A stretch of DNA of 64,000 nucleotides from Lentisphaerae bacterium ADurb.Bin082 (GCA_002070945.1 MWEG01000034.1:62001-126000); one strand, 5' to 3'. Shown: positions 8,101 through 17,813, counted from the first letter of the stretch. Translations and numbers: made by a program. Notes: generated by a model not told the origin, from the sequence alone.

Positions 8101-8134
8101 AAAAAAGCCGTGTGACTTCTCACACGGCTAAAAA
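8101..8134 (-). terminator. Terminator of the tRNA-Arg/tRNA-Phe transcript
   Basis: AGCCGTGTGA (8106-8115) and TCACACGGCT (8120-8129) form a perfect stem with a 4-base loop. On the minus strand the stem is followed by six T, just past the 3' end of tRNA-Phe. Confidence 0.88.
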
Positions 8135-8138
8135 GGAG

Positions 8139-8214
<76 letters not shown>

Positions 8215-8225
8215 ACACGGGAATC

Positions 8226-8302
8226 TGGCGTACCTGGAGAGATTCGAACTCCCGACCTTCTGGTCCGTAGCCAGACGCTCTATCCAACTGAGCTACAGGT
8301 AC
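8226..8302 (-). tRNA. tRNA-Arg (anticodon ACG)
   Basis: A 77-nt cloverleaf: acceptor GTACCTG/CAGGTAC, anticodon loop CTACGGA (anticodon ACG, to be read as ICG after deamination), T-loop TTCGAAT, discriminator G and encoded CCA. It is the upstream member of the pair with tRNA-Phe. Confidence 0.95.
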
Positions 8303-8444
8303 AATTAGTGTCAGAATTATAACGTATGACAGAAATCAGGATTTTCAAATCGACAGATTGATTTTTCTCGGAAAAAGTGGTTGACAGTCAGGCGTTGATG
8401 CTGGGGGGATTCTGCAAGCTGCAGAAGCAGGCGCACAGGGTGAA

Positions 8445-8573
8445 GCGTTTTAGTGGACAGTGGACAATGGACGTTAGTGGACATTAATGGACGTTAGTAG
8501 ACGATGGACGATGGACAGAAGTGGACTTGAGTGGAGAGTGGACATGGACAGAAATGGACTTTAGTGGACAGCG
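8445..8573. repeat. AGTGGAC word array
   Basis: About ten degenerate copies of the heptamer AGTGGAC, spaced at 7 or 10 bases, follow a leader AAGCGTTTTAGTGGAC. The same array with a similar leader recurs at 15255, 24720 (inverted), 44151, 46380 and 55150. It lies in the 509-base gene-free spacer 8303-8811. Confidence 0.8.
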
Positions 8574-8577
8574 GCTG

Positions 8578-8690
8578 GCGTACGTAAGTTCAAGCTTCAG
8601 CTTGGCGTATGTACCTCGCTTGTAGGAGCATGTAGTTCAAGCTTCAGCTTGCCGTATGTAGTTCAAGCTTTAGTTTGCTGTATGTTTCGC
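8578..8690. repeat. TTCAAGCTTNAGCTTG hairpin repeat, three copies
   Basis: Three tandem units of the pattern GTAGTTCAAGCTTCAGCTTGCCGTAT, each holding the self-complementary core CAAGCT..AGCTTG. A TACCTCGCTTGTAGGAGCATG spacer lies between the first and second units. The family recurs in inverted orientation at 9841 and elsewhere. Confidence 0.8.
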
Positions 8691-8729
8691 ACTTTCGCGT
8701 TTTTGACGCTGCACGGACTCGTTTCCCCT

Positions 8730-8800
8730 TACAACACACCCTAAAAAAATCTGCGCCATCTGCGTAATCTGCGGATAAAACAATGGTTTCTCGCCCCCTC
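8730..8800. repeat. 70-bp interspersed ATCTGCG element
   Basis: The stretch with AAAAAAATCTGCG, CTGCGTAATCTGCGGATAAA and the closing TTTCTCGCCCC is repeated, with a few substitutions, as its reverse complement at 42288-42357. It ends just before the dus stop codon and is followed by CTCGCCC words. Confidence 0.75.
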
Positions 8801-8811
8801 GCCCCTCGCCG

Positions 8812-9798
8812 CTAATCCTGCGTCACTGCCTCGCCAGGGAGGCCAATGGGGCCTTCTTTTTCCACAGCGGCAAACAATGCGTCAAAGTCAGCCTTGGTGG
8901 CTATGGTGCTGGCTTGGGCGCGGAGAGCGCGGCGATAACCGCGTCCGCAAAGGTAGCTGAGTACGGTCTTGCGTCCTAAAATCATGGCGCCCGTCTCGCC
9001 GTAAAGAGCAACCATGCCTGAGATGTGCTCGTGCATTACCTCACAGATTTCAGCGTGGTCGATTGGAGTGGACGGAGTCCCGGCAAGCAAATCCCGGAAC
9101 AGCCACGGATTGCCGATGGCGCCGCGAGCAATCATCAGGCGGTCGCAGCCCGAGGCGAGACGCAGGCGCTCAGCGTCGTCGTAGCTGAAGATGCCGCCAT
9201 TGGCAGTGATGGGGAAGGATGCAGGCAGGCTGTCGCGCACCGCCTTGATGATTTTGGCAGCGACTGGGCCGGAATAAATTTTGGTGGCGATACGACCGTG
9301 AATGGCGATGCCGTCGACGCCGCAGGCATGCAGGCGCTGGCAGAACGCAACAGTCGGCCCAGGGTCGTCTACGTCAAGAATGCGCATTTTGACTGTAAGC
9401 GGCTTGGTGACCACGTCGCGCAGGACTTGTACGCAAGCGAGAGCCAGTTCTGGGTTGTTCAGGAGGGCAGCGCCAGCAGCGCGGTTGACGACTTTTTTCA
9501 TGGGGCAGCCCATGTTGAAGTCGATGACGTCGAAGTCCATGACGTTGAGCATAGCGCCGGCTTTGCGGAGGTTTTCCGGCTGGGAACCGAGGACTTGCGT
9601 GGCTAGCCAGGGTTCTTCTGGCCCGCGGGCGAGGATAAGCGGATTGTCGCGATTGCCGTACACGAGTGCGCCAGCGTCGATCAAGGGCGTGTGAGCGTAG
9701 ACGAGGCCAAAGCGTCGACAAGCCATGCGGAAGGGCAGGTCAGTGTAGCCAGCCAGCGGTGCCAGCAGATAGGTAGTCGGAGAAGAAGGAATGGTCAT
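8812..9798 (-). CDS. dus: tRNA-dihydrouridine synthase
   Basis: A 328-residue flavoenzyme that reduces specific uridines of tRNA to dihydrouridine. The FMN-binding TIM barrel begins with LLAPLAGYTDLPFR; the catalytic cysteine is Cys98 in DFNMGCPMKKV. The FMN and tRNA segments KMRI, IHGR and ANGGI follow in order. I chose the ATG at 9798; the open frame extends to a TTG at 9837 but the family starts near this ATG. No strong ribosome binding site is visible. Which Dus subfamily it belongs to cannot be settled by eye. The gene is flanked on both sides by interspersed repeats and looks monocistronic. Confidence 0.92.
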   Translation of the reverse strand: MTIPSSPTTYLLAPLAGYTDLPFRMACRRFGLVYAHTPLIDAGALVYGNRDNPLILARGPEEPWLATQVLGSQPENLRKAGAMLNVMDFDVIDFNMGCPMKKVVNRAAGAALLNNPELALACVQVLRDVVTKPLTVKMRILDVDDPGPTVAFCQRLHACGVDGIAIHGRIATKIYSGPVAAKIIKAVRDSLPASFPITANGGIFSYDDAERLRLASGCDRLMIARGAIGNPWLFRDLLAGTPSTPIDHAEICEVMHEHISGMVALYGETGAMILGRKTVLSYLCGRGYRRALRAQASTIATKADFDALFAAVEKEGPIGLPGEAVTQD

Positions 9799-9840
9799 GG
9801 AGAAAAGGCTAGCCGCCAAGGACGTTGAGGACGCCAATTG

Positions 9841-10008
9841 AAACTACAAGCGAGGTACATACTGCAAACTAAAGTTTGAACTACGTACTGCAAACTAAAG
9901 TTTGAACTACATGCTCCTACGAGCGCGGTACATACGGCAAACTAAAGTTTGAACTACATGCTCCTACGAGCGAGGTACATACTGCAAGATAAAGCTTGTA
10001 CTACGTGC
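9841..10008. repeat. Four tandem hairpin repeats (CAAACTAAAGTTTG family)
   Basis: Four units of the form TACATACTGCAAACTAAAGTTTGAACTACATGCTCCTACGAGCGAG, with the second unit lacking the CTCC spacer. Each core can fold into a short hairpin. The block fills the entire spacer between dus and the PQQ gene. Confidence 0.85.
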
Positions 10009-10013
10009 AGTGC

Positions 10014-11309
10014 TTATTTCGCTTTGACGTCGTATGCAGCGAGGACATCGCCGCGGCGGACGTACATGACGCCGTCCGAAATCATGGGGCAGGCCCAGTA
10101 TTCCTTGGTGCCATAGGTAATATTGAAGGACGAGACGATGTCAAGGTTGTCCTGTCCAGGTCGAGCCAAGGCGAGGGTGCCGCGTTTATCGTCAAATTGG
10201 TAGAGCATGCCGTCGGCAGCAATGGTGATGCCTTTGCCAAGAGGAATGAGTTTGCCGTCCTTGCCAGGCACTTGCCAGGGTTGCATGAAGATGGTGCGGC
10301 CGGTCTGGGCGTCAACACAAGCCCATTCGCCGCTGCTGTTGTTGATCCAAGTAGAGCCATAGATGTGACCGTTGAGGAGCACGGTGCCGCCATGCTGGGT
10401 GTCGAGGTCGTTGTTTTTCCAGAGAGGTTTGACGCTGTTGCCGTCCGCCGCCAGTTCGAGCAAGACGGTGCCGTGGTTGTAGCCACGGGTGGCGATGATG
10501 AACTGTCCGTCGACCAACGGGGTCACGCAGCTGATTTCGCGCCGTTCTTTTTCTTCAAAGGCGCTGGCAAAGTCGTATGTCCAGCGGATTTTGCCGGTTT
10601 TGATATCGGTTCCAAAGACGTACTTTCCAGTGATTTGGATAATTTGGCCGTTGTGGACAACAGGGGTGACATAGGCGACCTGGCCGTCCAGCGGCTCGGC
10701 TTCCCAAGCGACTTTGCCGGTTCGCAGGTCGTAGGCGACTAGGCTGGCCTTGTCACCGATTGGGGTGGCAAAGGCCATGCCCTCCGCTGTCGCGATTGAT
10801 TCCGCGTAGCCCCAGGTGCCGGGGCGTCCGCCATAGTCAGCAGCAAAGTCATGTTTCCAGACGATTTCGCCGTCATCGGCCTTGAGGCAGACGATTTCTC
10901 CGCCGCCGGTGGACAGGTAGAGGCGTCCTCCATCGGGCGTTTCGACAAAGGTCGGGGTGGCGCGGGCGTACGGGTAGGATTTCGTCCAGGTTTTGCCGGT
11001 TGTCGTCTGCCAGAGGATTTTGCCATTGTCATCAAGGCAGGTCAGTTTTTCATCAATTTTTGCATTTGGGCCGCCGCCGGTCACATAGAGGCGTCCTTTG
11101 GCGCGGATGACGGCGCTCCAGCCCAGGCCGATGCCTTCAGTTTTCCAGAGTTGTTCCGGCCCTGCTGGCGGCCAGGTTTTAAGGAGACCGGTTTCGTTGA
11201 ATATGCCCTGTCGGTTAGGGCCGCGGAAGCAGGTTACATCTTCAGCCAGAGTCAGAGCCGCCAGCAGCGGCAGGGCGATGGCAAGCAAAGTCAGGTTTTT
11301 GAGCGTCAT
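10014..11309 (-). CDS. Exported PQQ-like beta-propeller protein
   Basis: A 431-residue protein with a signal peptide (MTLKNLTLLAIALPLLAALTLA) followed by a WD/PQQ-type propeller: repeated blades of the form TCLDDNGKILWQTTTGK, VCLKADDGEIVWKHD and VAYDLRTGKVAWEAE. Such proteins in PVC bacteria are periplasmic or cell-envelope proteins; few are true PQQ dehydrogenases and I see no metal or PQQ active-site residues to claim an enzyme. GAGGTG lies 9 bases before the ATG. It follows the FtsX-like permease gene with a 52-base gap, suggesting one transcript. A similar propeller protein is paired with an ABC ATPase at 39699-41437. Confidence 0.85.
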   Translation of the reverse strand: MTLKNLTLLAIALPLLAALTLAEDVTCFRGPNRQGIFNETGLLKTWPPAGPEQLWKTEGIGLGWSAVIRAKGRLYVTGGGPNAKIDEKLTCLDDNGKILWQTTTGKTWTKSYPYARATPTFVETPDGGRLYLSTGGGEIVCLKADDGEIVWKHDFAADYGGRPGTWGYAESIATAEGMAFATPIGDKASLVAYDLRTGKVAWEAEPLDGQVAYVTPVVHNGQIIQITGKYVFGTDIKTGKIRWTYDFASAFEEKERREISCVTPLVDGQFIIATRGYNHGTVLLELAADGNSVKPLWKNNDLDTQHGGTVLLNGHIYGSTWINNSSGEWACVDAQTGRTIFMQPWQVPGKDGKLIPLGKGITIAADGMLYQFDDKRGTLALARPGQDNLDIVSSFNITYGTKEYWACPMISDGVMYVRRGDVLAAYDVKAK

Positions 11310-11361
11310 ACGTGGCGCACCTCGTTAGTGTTAAGCATGGGGCAACGGCGTTTGGCATAGT

Positions 11362-14139
11362 TCAGGCCGTTTTTGTGGGCTGGGCGGCATTGTCGTTGAG
11401 CAGGTCGTTCAGTCGCTGCAAGGAGAGCGTCAGAATGACCATGCCAGCGACCGCCAGCGCGGGAATGCCTGTTAAGATGATTTGTATCGACGCATTTGCA
11501 AGCAGGCCGCATGGAATAAGGACGACGCTGGCAGCGGCGATACTGATGCCGAGCAGGGCCGCTTGTTCGAGCCAGAGCAGGCGGCGGATTTTGCGAGCCG
11601 GGAAGCCGATTTCAGCCATCAGGATGATTTCTTGGCGACGTTGTTCAACGGCGATCCTGGCGAGCAGGGCCATAGCGCCCAGGCCAAGGGCAAGAGCCAG
11701 GCACCCGAGCTGGAGGAAAATAGCCAGATAGCGGTTTTGCACGGCGTCAAATCGATCCATGCGGGCGCGGACGGATTCCGTGTGCAGGCCATAGCCAGCC
11801 AGCTTGCGGGTGAGTTCCGGCAATGCGGCCTGGTCCTTGACCAAGAACATCCTCGCGCCAGAGTTCTCAGGGAATAGGCGGTCGAAGGTGTCGAGGTTGA
11901 CGACTACGCCGCCCTGGAACACGGTTCCCGCAAAAGCCTGTTCAAGGGTCAGGCTGCCAGCTGCGTATTCGAGGGTGTCGCCGAGGCGCATTTTCAGAAT
12001 CCACTTGAGGACGCCGCGGTCGACGGCAGCGCCATTCGGGCTTAGGAAGTCGGCTGGCAGTCCCAGGTGTTCAAGGTCAACGCCAAAGACGGTCGGAACC
12101 GTGACGCGGTTCAGGTTGGTGCAGTCAGCATGGGTGGCGGCGAACATGCGGATAGGCAGGACATCAGGGCCGAAGTCAGCGGCTGCATCGCCGTTATAGG
12201 GCAGCAGCAGGGTGGCGACAGCGTCATAGCCGAAGCCCTCTTCGCCGTGCGTTTTGATGGCGTAGGCACCGACGCCAAGAGCCGTGATGATGCCGATGGT
12301 GAGCAGCGCTACTGCCAAGCGATTGGCAGGCCAGAAGCGCCGGACATTCAGCCAGGCGAGCGCCGGAATCGTGGCTGGCGCGGTCGATGGACGACGCGGC
12401 GCGGCGGTGGCGAATGTGCCCTGCTGCCGCGGCCGGCGTGAGACCACGGCCAGGCCCAAAGCCGCAGTGACAGCGAAGCCAACCAGGAGCGAGGATGCCT
12501 GGATTTGGAAAAGCAGGTCGCGGCGGCCGACAACGTCGCGCCAGACCGTTCCCAAGGCCAGCAGCAGGAGCTTGGTCACGCCGATTCCAGCGGCCGTGCC
12601 GACGGCTGCTCCGAGGGTGATGGGCAGGCCCATTTCGGCCAGGTGCAGGCGTCGGATCAGTTTTTCCGCGAAGCCCAGGTCAGCGAGCAGGGCTGCGTCC
12701 GGCTGTCGTTCCAACTGATGGAGCCGGGTGATGATGACCAGGAGGAGCAGCGCCGCCAGCATGACCGTGCCGCTAAGGCCGAGGAAGAGCCCGGTGAAGT
12801 CAACGCCGTTGGCGGCATTGGCCAGGGCGCGTTCCTGGGGGGAGAAGCAGTTCAGGCCCGGCGGGGCAGCGCGGATAGCGGCGGTCAAACGTGCGATTAC
12901 GTCGTCCTTGGCGGTTCCAGCGGGGAAGACGATAGCAGTGGCGTCCTCGCAGTCAAAGAGCTTCCTGGCTTCGTCAAGCGGTAGATAGAGTCGTGGCTTG
13001 GCGCCGTATTCTTGCCAGTAGGTTTCGTCGGCTTTACGGACGCGCTCGAAGTCAACCGGCAGCCCTGAGTCCCACTCGGTGCAGGTGTTGACGTCGGTCA
13101 GGCCTGGGATAGCCGCGGTGATGGCAGCAGTGAAAGCGTCATCGTCGATTTCGTTGAGGGCAGACAAGCGGTGTTGGTTCAGGGTCAGTTGTCGGAACGG
13201 CCCGACCGTGTGGAAGGTCAGGCAGCCTGGCTTACCGCCGAAGGTCGCGCCAGCATTGCGGGCGACGAGGCATTGTCCAGGCAGGATGGGCAGGAGGCGC
13301 GGGTCAATGCCTGCCACAAAACTGTAGTCAAGGACGGGTTGGCCATCCTCGCCAGCCAGGCGGTCGGCAAACCAGGTCAAGACGCGCGGCGATTCTGGGA
13401 AAACTTCATCGACGATTGGCGGCAGGGTGAATTGGCGGTTTTTGAGCACCAGTCGATCGCCCATGACGTCAATGTAGAAGCCCAGGTCAGTCGCCGTGAC
13501 TTGGCTGCGGAGGCGCTGTTCGAGTTGATCTGGGGTGCTGTCAGCCAGAAACAGGTTGCCGCCATCTGCCAGCCCCAGGCTGTCAGCCAGAAAGGCGCGG
13601 TTAAGGAAGATATTGAGCGCAGGGAGCTGGCTGTCAGCCAGGGAGAAGTCAGCCCAGGCAGCCGGGAAAACACCTTTTAGGCGGACGTGCACCTGGCGGA
13701 GAGCCGGCGGCCGGCCAGCCATGGACTCCGGGGAGATTTCCGTGGCTTGAGCCAGGCGCAGGACGAGATTAGCGCCGATTGGCAGCTTCAGCACGTCGAA
13801 CAGGGTTTGGTTGACATAGGCTTCGCGCGGGGCGAGGTTAACGGCAGAGTCGGCTACGCCAAAGGCAGCGACGCCGGTCGGGTTGCCGTCCTGAGGGTGG
13901 ACGTATGCGTTGACGTGGAGGACGCTGCCCGGGATTGGCCAGGTTCCAGGCCATTGGGCGACGGCGCTGACTCCGGCCAGTCGCCGTTCAGCTTCCTGGC
14001 GGAGGGTGAAGTCGAGCGAATCGCCGACGCCGAGGGCGCCAGTCAGCACCATGGCAACCAGGGCGGTGCCAGCGGCCAGGCTGACCAGGCTGCGCCGGTA
14101 GTAAATCAGGTCGCGTTGGATGAGCGTCAAAAAATGCAT
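11362..14139 (-). CDS. Large FtsX-type ABC transporter permease
   Basis: A 925-residue membrane protein. An N-terminal membrane segment (about residues 16-38, SLAAGTALVAMVLTGALGVG) is followed by a large periplasmic domain of over 400 residues. A first group of membrane segments (about 470-560, including LSGTVMLAALLLLVIITRL) precedes a further segment and second periplasmic domain and a closing FtsX module with three segments ending ALAVAGMVILTLSLQRL. This doubled FtsX layout is known from DUF214-type permeases that act with a MacB/LolD-like ATPase on lipoproteins or large exported substrates. No ATPase is encoded next to it; a matching one lies at 40796. It is in an operon with the epimerase-like gene upstream (27-base gap) and the propeller gene downstream. 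Confidence 0.85.
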   Translation of the reverse strand: MHFLTLIQRDLIYYRRSLVSLAAGTALVAMVLTGALGVGDSLDFTLRQEAERRLAGVSAVAQWPGTWPIPGSVLHVNAYVHPQDGNPTGVAAFGVADSAVNLAPREAYVNQTLFDVLKLPIGANLVLRLAQATEISPESMAGRPPALRQVHVRLKGVFPAAWADFSLADSQLPALNIFLNRAFLADSLGLADGGNLFLADSTPDQLEQRLRSQVTATDLGFYIDVMGDRLVLKNRQFTLPPIVDEVFPESPRVLTWFADRLAGEDGQPVLDYSFVAGIDPRLLPILPGQCLVARNAGATFGGKPGCLTFHTVGPFRQLTLNQHRLSALNEIDDDAFTAAITAAIPGLTDVNTCTEWDSGLPVDFERVRKADETYWQEYGAKPRLYLPLDEARKLFDCEDATAIVFPAGTAKDDVIARLTAAIRAAPPGLNCFSPQERALANAANGVDFTGLFLGLSGTVMLAALLLLVIITRLHQLERQPDAALLADLGFAEKLIRRLHLAEMGLPITLGAAVGTAAGIGVTKLLLLALGTVWRDVVGRRDLLFQIQASSLLVGFAVTAALGLAVVSRRPRQQGTFATAAPRRPSTAPATIPALAWLNVRRFWPANRLAVALLTIGIITALGVGAYAIKTHGEEGFGYDAVATLLLPYNGDAAADFGPDVLPIRMFAATHADCTNLNRVTVPTVFGVDLEHLGLPADFLSPNGAAVDRGVLKWILKMRLGDTLEYAAGSLTLEQAFAGTVFQGGVVVNLDTFDRLFPENSGARMFLVKDQAALPELTRKLAGYGLHTESVRARMDRFDAVQNRYLAIFLQLGCLALALGLGAMALLARIAVEQRRQEIILMAEIGFPARKIRRLLWLEQAALLGISIAAASVVLIPCGLLANASIQIILTGIPALAVAGMVILTLSLQRLNDLLNDNAAQPTKTA

Positions 14140-14166
14140 GGCTGAGCGCGGGGCGCTGCGGGGTGA

Positions 14167-15093
14167 TTATGCCGGTTTGGCGGCCAGCAGATTCTGGACA
14201 TGCTGGCGGATGCCGTCCGCCAACCGGGTGTTCGGCGGCGTCAGTTTGGCGTCTGTTAGGTCAGCCAAACTATAGATACGGTGGCAGAGGAACGGCCGGT
14301 CGCCGGGGCGCAGTTGCAGGTGTTCGGCCAGGGGCGTGGTGCGGATGCGCAGGTCAACGCCGAGGGCGTCGGCAATCAGGCGATAGTAGGCGGCTGATTC
14401 GACGATGTCAGGCCCGGCCATGTTGAAGGTGCGGCGGGCAGCCAGGGAATTGCCGAGGCAGCTGGCAATGGTGACGGCCAGGTCGTCGACTAAGATGGGT
14501 TGCTGCAGGAAATGGCCGCCGTCAACCAGGGTGATGGTTTCATTGCGCTGCAAGCGGGCCAGGATGTCGACATCACGGCAGTGGCAGGGGAAGCACCCAA
14601 GCCGGGAGTTGCCGCCATAGATGTGGCAGGGGCGGAACACGGTCCAGGATAGGTCGGAGTCAGCTGATTCGCGATGGAGCAGCTGTTCGCAGAGCGACTT
14701 CTTGTAGCCGTACGACTGATTGCCGTTGTCGTCGTCAGCCAAAATGGGCGCATCGACCGACTGCGGAAAACGGCGCTGGGCAGGATCAAAGACAAAGTCG
14801 GTTGAGACGAAGACCAGCTGCTGGCAACGGGAGCGGAAGAGCTCAAGCATGACAGCCATTTCTTCCGGTGCATAGCAGATGCAGTCAATGACAGCGTTAA
14901 AGCGCAAAGCAGGGTCAGCAAAGGCGGTGCGCATAGCAGCAGCGTCGTTGCGGTCAGCAGAAATGGCTTTGACGCGAGGATCGACGGGGCGACGGCCGCG
15001 GGTGAGGACGGTGACGTCATGCCCTCGCTGGAGGCATTCCCGGCAGACCGCGCCGCTGACATGGCCGCTGCCGCCAATAATTAAAATTTTCAT
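14167..15093 (-). CDS. NAD-dependent epimerase/dehydratase family protein
   Basis: A 308-residue extended SDR protein. The Rossmann motif GGSGHVSG is at residues 7-14, and a YxxxK active-site pair occurs in SYGYKKSLCE (about residues 131-139). The acidic substrate loop and C-terminal half resemble nucleotide-sugar epimerases; the substrate cannot be named. AAGGA precedes the ATG. It is the first gene of a three-gene minus-strand set with the permease and the propeller protein. An alternative is an RNA-binding atypical SDR, since the N-terminus resembles that group. Confidence 0.85.
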   Translation of the reverse strand: MKILIIGGSGHVSGAVCRECLQRGHDVTVLTRGRRPVDPRVKAISADRNDAAAMRTAFADPALRFNAVIDCICYAPEEMAVMLELFRSRCQQLVFVSTDFVFDPAQRRFPQSVDAPILADDDNGNQSYGYKKSLCEQLLHRESADSDLSWTVFRPCHIYGGNSRLGCFPCHCRDVDILARLQRNETITLVDGGHFLQQPILVDDLAVTIASCLGNSLAARRTFNMAGPDIVESAAYYRLIADALGVDLRIRTTPLAEHLQLRPGDRPFLCHRIYSLADLTDAKLTPPNTRLADGIRQHVQNLLAAKPA

Positions 15094-15334
15094 GGCGATG
15101 TCCTTGTTTTAACCACGGATGGACACGGATGGACACGAATTTCTTATAGGGTTGTTTTTGTAACCACTGAACATACGGAATACACGGAAATTTTATAATC
15201 GCTCCGCTATTGATACTCGGAGTTCAGGCAAGCTACGGCGATGAGTACCTCGGGTAAGGCGTTTTAGTGGAGAGTGGACGTGGACGTTAGTGGACAGAAG
15301 TGGACTTTAGGTGGTGGAGCGGAGAGATAGTGTT
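15094..15334. repeat. Repeat-filled spacer with AGTGGAC array
   Basis: This spacer carries an AACCACGGATGGACACGGAT-type repeat (15110-15140), a segment ending GATACTCGGAGTTC (15210-15225) that is found inverted near 24895, and an AGTGGAC array with the leader AAGGCGTTTTAGTGG at 15255-15310. No gene is seen. Confidence 0.7.
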
Positions 15335-17110
15335 TCAGTTCAAGGCAAACAAGGCTGTTTCCGGGGTTTTGAAGGTGTAGTTGAAATGATCCGCATTGAC
15401 GGTGATGACGGTGTTGGAGAAGATTTCGCGGATGGTTTTCACTTGCCGGGGCAGGGCAATGGCGCGTTTGCCGCCTTCGGCGACGTGGATCATCAGCAGG
15501 TCGTCGGCTGCCCAGACCGGGGTGTAGTCGGACACGAAGATATGCACGCCGGCAGCCTCAGCGTGCTGACGCAGCAGTTCCGGCGTGATTGCCTCGACGT
15601 CCGGGCAATGCGGGGCATTCAGCGGCTGCTGGCCCCAGGTGACGCCGTCGGTCAGGGCTGATGGGCCAATCCACAGCTGCGCTGACCCGTCAGCAGGCAG
15701 GCAGCGGTCGAGGACAGTGCGCTTTTCCGGAGTCACTTCAATGCACCCAGACAGGATGACCAGTTTGAAGGCGCTGACATTGATCTTCGGCAGGTCGCTA
15801 AAGGAATGGACGACAAAAGGCGCGCCGAGCCGGTTGAGAGCCGTGTGCAGGCCGTTGTAGAGTTTGCCGACGAGGGGATAATGCTGGTCGTTGACCAGGG
15901 CGGTGCTGACCGGATCGACGACCAAGGCGACTTCAGCTCGGGGCTGCCGTGTCCGGTCGGCGTACTGGCGCCAGAGCGGCAGCAAGTCAGCGATGGTCTG
16001 CATCACTGCGGGGTCGTCGTAGAAATGTCCCCACATGTCGAACCACCACAGCGAGGCGCCGTGGAACAAGGCTCGGCAGAATTCGCGGCGCAGCCCAGCG
16101 ATGTCTTCATCGGCGTTTTTCCAGGCATTCATCCAAGGCAGGGCGACATGCTCGGTGAGCTGCATATTGGCAGTGTGGGTGCGATGGTCGATTTCGTACA
16201 TGCAGTTTTTGCCGTGGACGTGGACGGTGCCGTTGGGGGTCATAAAGCCGCTGCCACCGCCCATGGTGCGGTCGCTGTAGTTGCCGGGGCTGATGACAAA
16301 GTCGATCAGCGGTGACGCCTCGACCTTCTCGTAGGCCAGGTGGCCGCATTGCACCAGGCGGTTGCCTGTGAGTTCCAGGATGTAGCCGTAGAAGACGCCG
16401 ATTTCCTGGCCTGGGAGGCGATGGGCGTCGACGAGACCGGCAAAATGACAGATGGCATCCGCGATTAAGTCGCTGCTGAAGCGCCAGTAATGGACTGCAT
16501 CGCGGTTGAGAACCGGGTCGCGGAGGGCGCCGTCCAAACGCGGGGCAGCAAAGCGTGCGGCGATGCCGGGGATGTCCTCGGGGATGGGCAGGCCGCGCTC
16601 CTTGGCCCAGGCTTGGAACAGGCGCAGCTTGTCCGCGCTGGCCTGGCCGTGGCAATAGTCCATCCACTCGTCAGTGACGCCGCACATCATGATGAAGCAG
16701 GCGATGTGCTTAGAGTATTTTTTCTGGATGTGTTCGAGGAGTGCGTTGAGATATTTTTCGGTGGCTTGCCGCCAGCGGTTATTGGCGACCGCTACGCTCA
16801 CTTGTGGGTAGCTGTCAAAAGTCAGTTGCCGAGCCAGCCAGAGAGGCGAGTTCAGATCAATGATGCAGAGGATTTCGGCATCTGGGCAGATGTCGAGGGT
16901 GTCCTGCATTTGCTCGTCAAACGGCGTGAAGTCGTAGGTGTCCCACCATTTCCAGATTGTGTCGTATTGACAATACGGCTCGCCGAGGGAGTTGACAGTG
17001 TTGCCGGCAAAAACGCAGAATTGCTTGATGCCGGCAGCGGCGAAACGCCGCTTGGCGTCAGGCTCCTTCCAAAAGGACCGATAGGCAAAATATGGTTTTG
17101 CAGTGGACAT
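15335..17110 (-). CDS. Beta-galactosidase-like glycoside hydrolase (clan GH-A type)
   Basis: A 591-residue cytoplasmic protein with no signal peptide. The N-terminal 370 residues look like a TIM barrel of the GH42/GH5 type: a conserved beginning (FAYRSFWKEPDAKRRFAAAGI), an aromatic-rich TIWKWWDTYDFTPFD, a possible acid/base region CGVTDEWMD near residue 140 and an LWWFDMWGHFYDD segment near residue 360. Residues of about 390-500 resemble the trimerisation or GATase-like domain of GH42 enzymes (VALVVDP, LVILSGC). AAGGGAG precedes the ATG. The substrate is unknown. Stand-alone proteins of this type are frequent in Lentisphaerota; the exact GH family could not be decided. Confidence 0.7.
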   Translation of the reverse strand: MSTAKPYFAYRSFWKEPDAKRRFAAAGIKQFCVFAGNTVNSLGEPYCQYDTIWKWWDTYDFTPFDEQMQDTLDICPDAEILCIIDLNSPLWLARQLTFDSYPQVSVAVANNRWRQATEKYLNALLEHIQKKYSKHIACFIMMCGVTDEWMDYCHGQASADKLRLFQAWAKERGLPIPEDIPGIAARFAAPRLDGALRDPVLNRDAVHYWRFSSDLIADAICHFAGLVDAHRLPGQEIGVFYGYILELTGNRLVQCGHLAYEKVEASPLIDFVISPGNYSDRTMGGGSGFMTPNGTVHVHGKNCMYEIDHRTHTANMQLTEHVALPWMNAWKNADEDIAGLRREFCRALFHGASLWWFDMWGHFYDDPAVMQTIADLLPLWRQYADRTRQPRAEVALVVDPVSTALVNDQHYPLVGKLYNGLHTALNRLGAPFVVHSFSDLPKINVSAFKLVILSGCIEVTPEKRTVLDRCLPADGSAQLWIGPSALTDGVTWGQQPLNAPHCPDVEAITPELLRQHAEAAGVHIFVSDYTPVWAADDLLMIHVAEGGKRAIALPRQVKTIREIFSNTVITVNADHFNYTFKTPETALFALN

Positions 17111-17813
17111 TGCAATGTCTCCCTTTGAGATGGATGGGGATGGTGCCTGGCCGTTAGGGCATCATGCCATTACTATCGCCCCGGTATTGGCTTTTGCGAA
17201 CAGACACCAGCGCGGAAAATGCGATTTTGGGCTGGCCTCTTGCATTGACGGTCGCTGCCGAGCGTTGCAGTTCCAGAGCGAGGCATATCAGCTCAGGGCA
17301 ACGCCGTGAGTAAAGGCGGATTATAATTGACAGCCTTGATAAGGATGACGCCTTATGACCACCGCCTCCTTGCGCGCACGCGACAAACTATGGGAGGGTG
17401 GTCCCCCCTTGGGTGGGTGGGGTTTGATTTCTGGAACCGGTGCAAAAATAGGCTGTTGCACGCCTTTTTACAAACGATTTTCAGCAGAATCATAGTCATT
17501 TTGTGCTTGAGCATGATTTTGCTTGTGCGCAGGTATGATGCTTTCCATTCCCTGAATAGGCTGCCGTATGCGACCCGAGGACTTGCGGGCGCCTGAATGA
17601 GAGAAGGCGAATGGGGCGGTGCCTACGGCTCAATTTTCAATCGCTGACCGATTGCGTCAGAATTCTTTTTATTCAATAAAATTGACTTGTTATCGCGTCA
17701 CTGATAAGGTATAATTATGTAAAGATTTTCAATCAGCGTTGTTTTTTCGTGTATCCTGGGAAGGGTAATAGGTCAGGAGCCAACGTAGTTGTGTCAATCC
17801 AAAGGAGATCAGC
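17111..17813. other. 703-base spacer without a supported gene
   Basis: The spacer lies between two divergently read genes. The ORF at 17327-17596 has no ribosome binding site or coding bias and is not accepted. The right part (17640-17800) becomes AT-rich and holds the promoter of the YegP-like gene. Nothing else could be identified. Confidence 0.5.
17687..17715 (+). promoter_or_regulatory. Sigma-70-type promoter of the YegP-like gene
   Basis: A -35 TTGTTA (17687-17692) and a perfect -10 TATAAT (17710-17715) are spaced by 17 bases, about 100 bases before the ATG at 17814. Confidence 0.7.

Noticed and set aside
8445..8573. AGTGGAC array as a CRISPR array
   Set aside because: Repeat units are only 7 bases, spacers are 0 or 3 bases and degenerate, and no cas gene is nearby.
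10014..11309. PQQ-dependent dehydrogenase
   Set aside because: Only propeller blades are visible, without the metal and PQQ-binding residues or a haem domain.
17327..17596. 89-residue ORF upstream of the YegP-like gene
   Set aside because: No ribosome binding site or coding bias, and the composition does not fit neighbouring genes.
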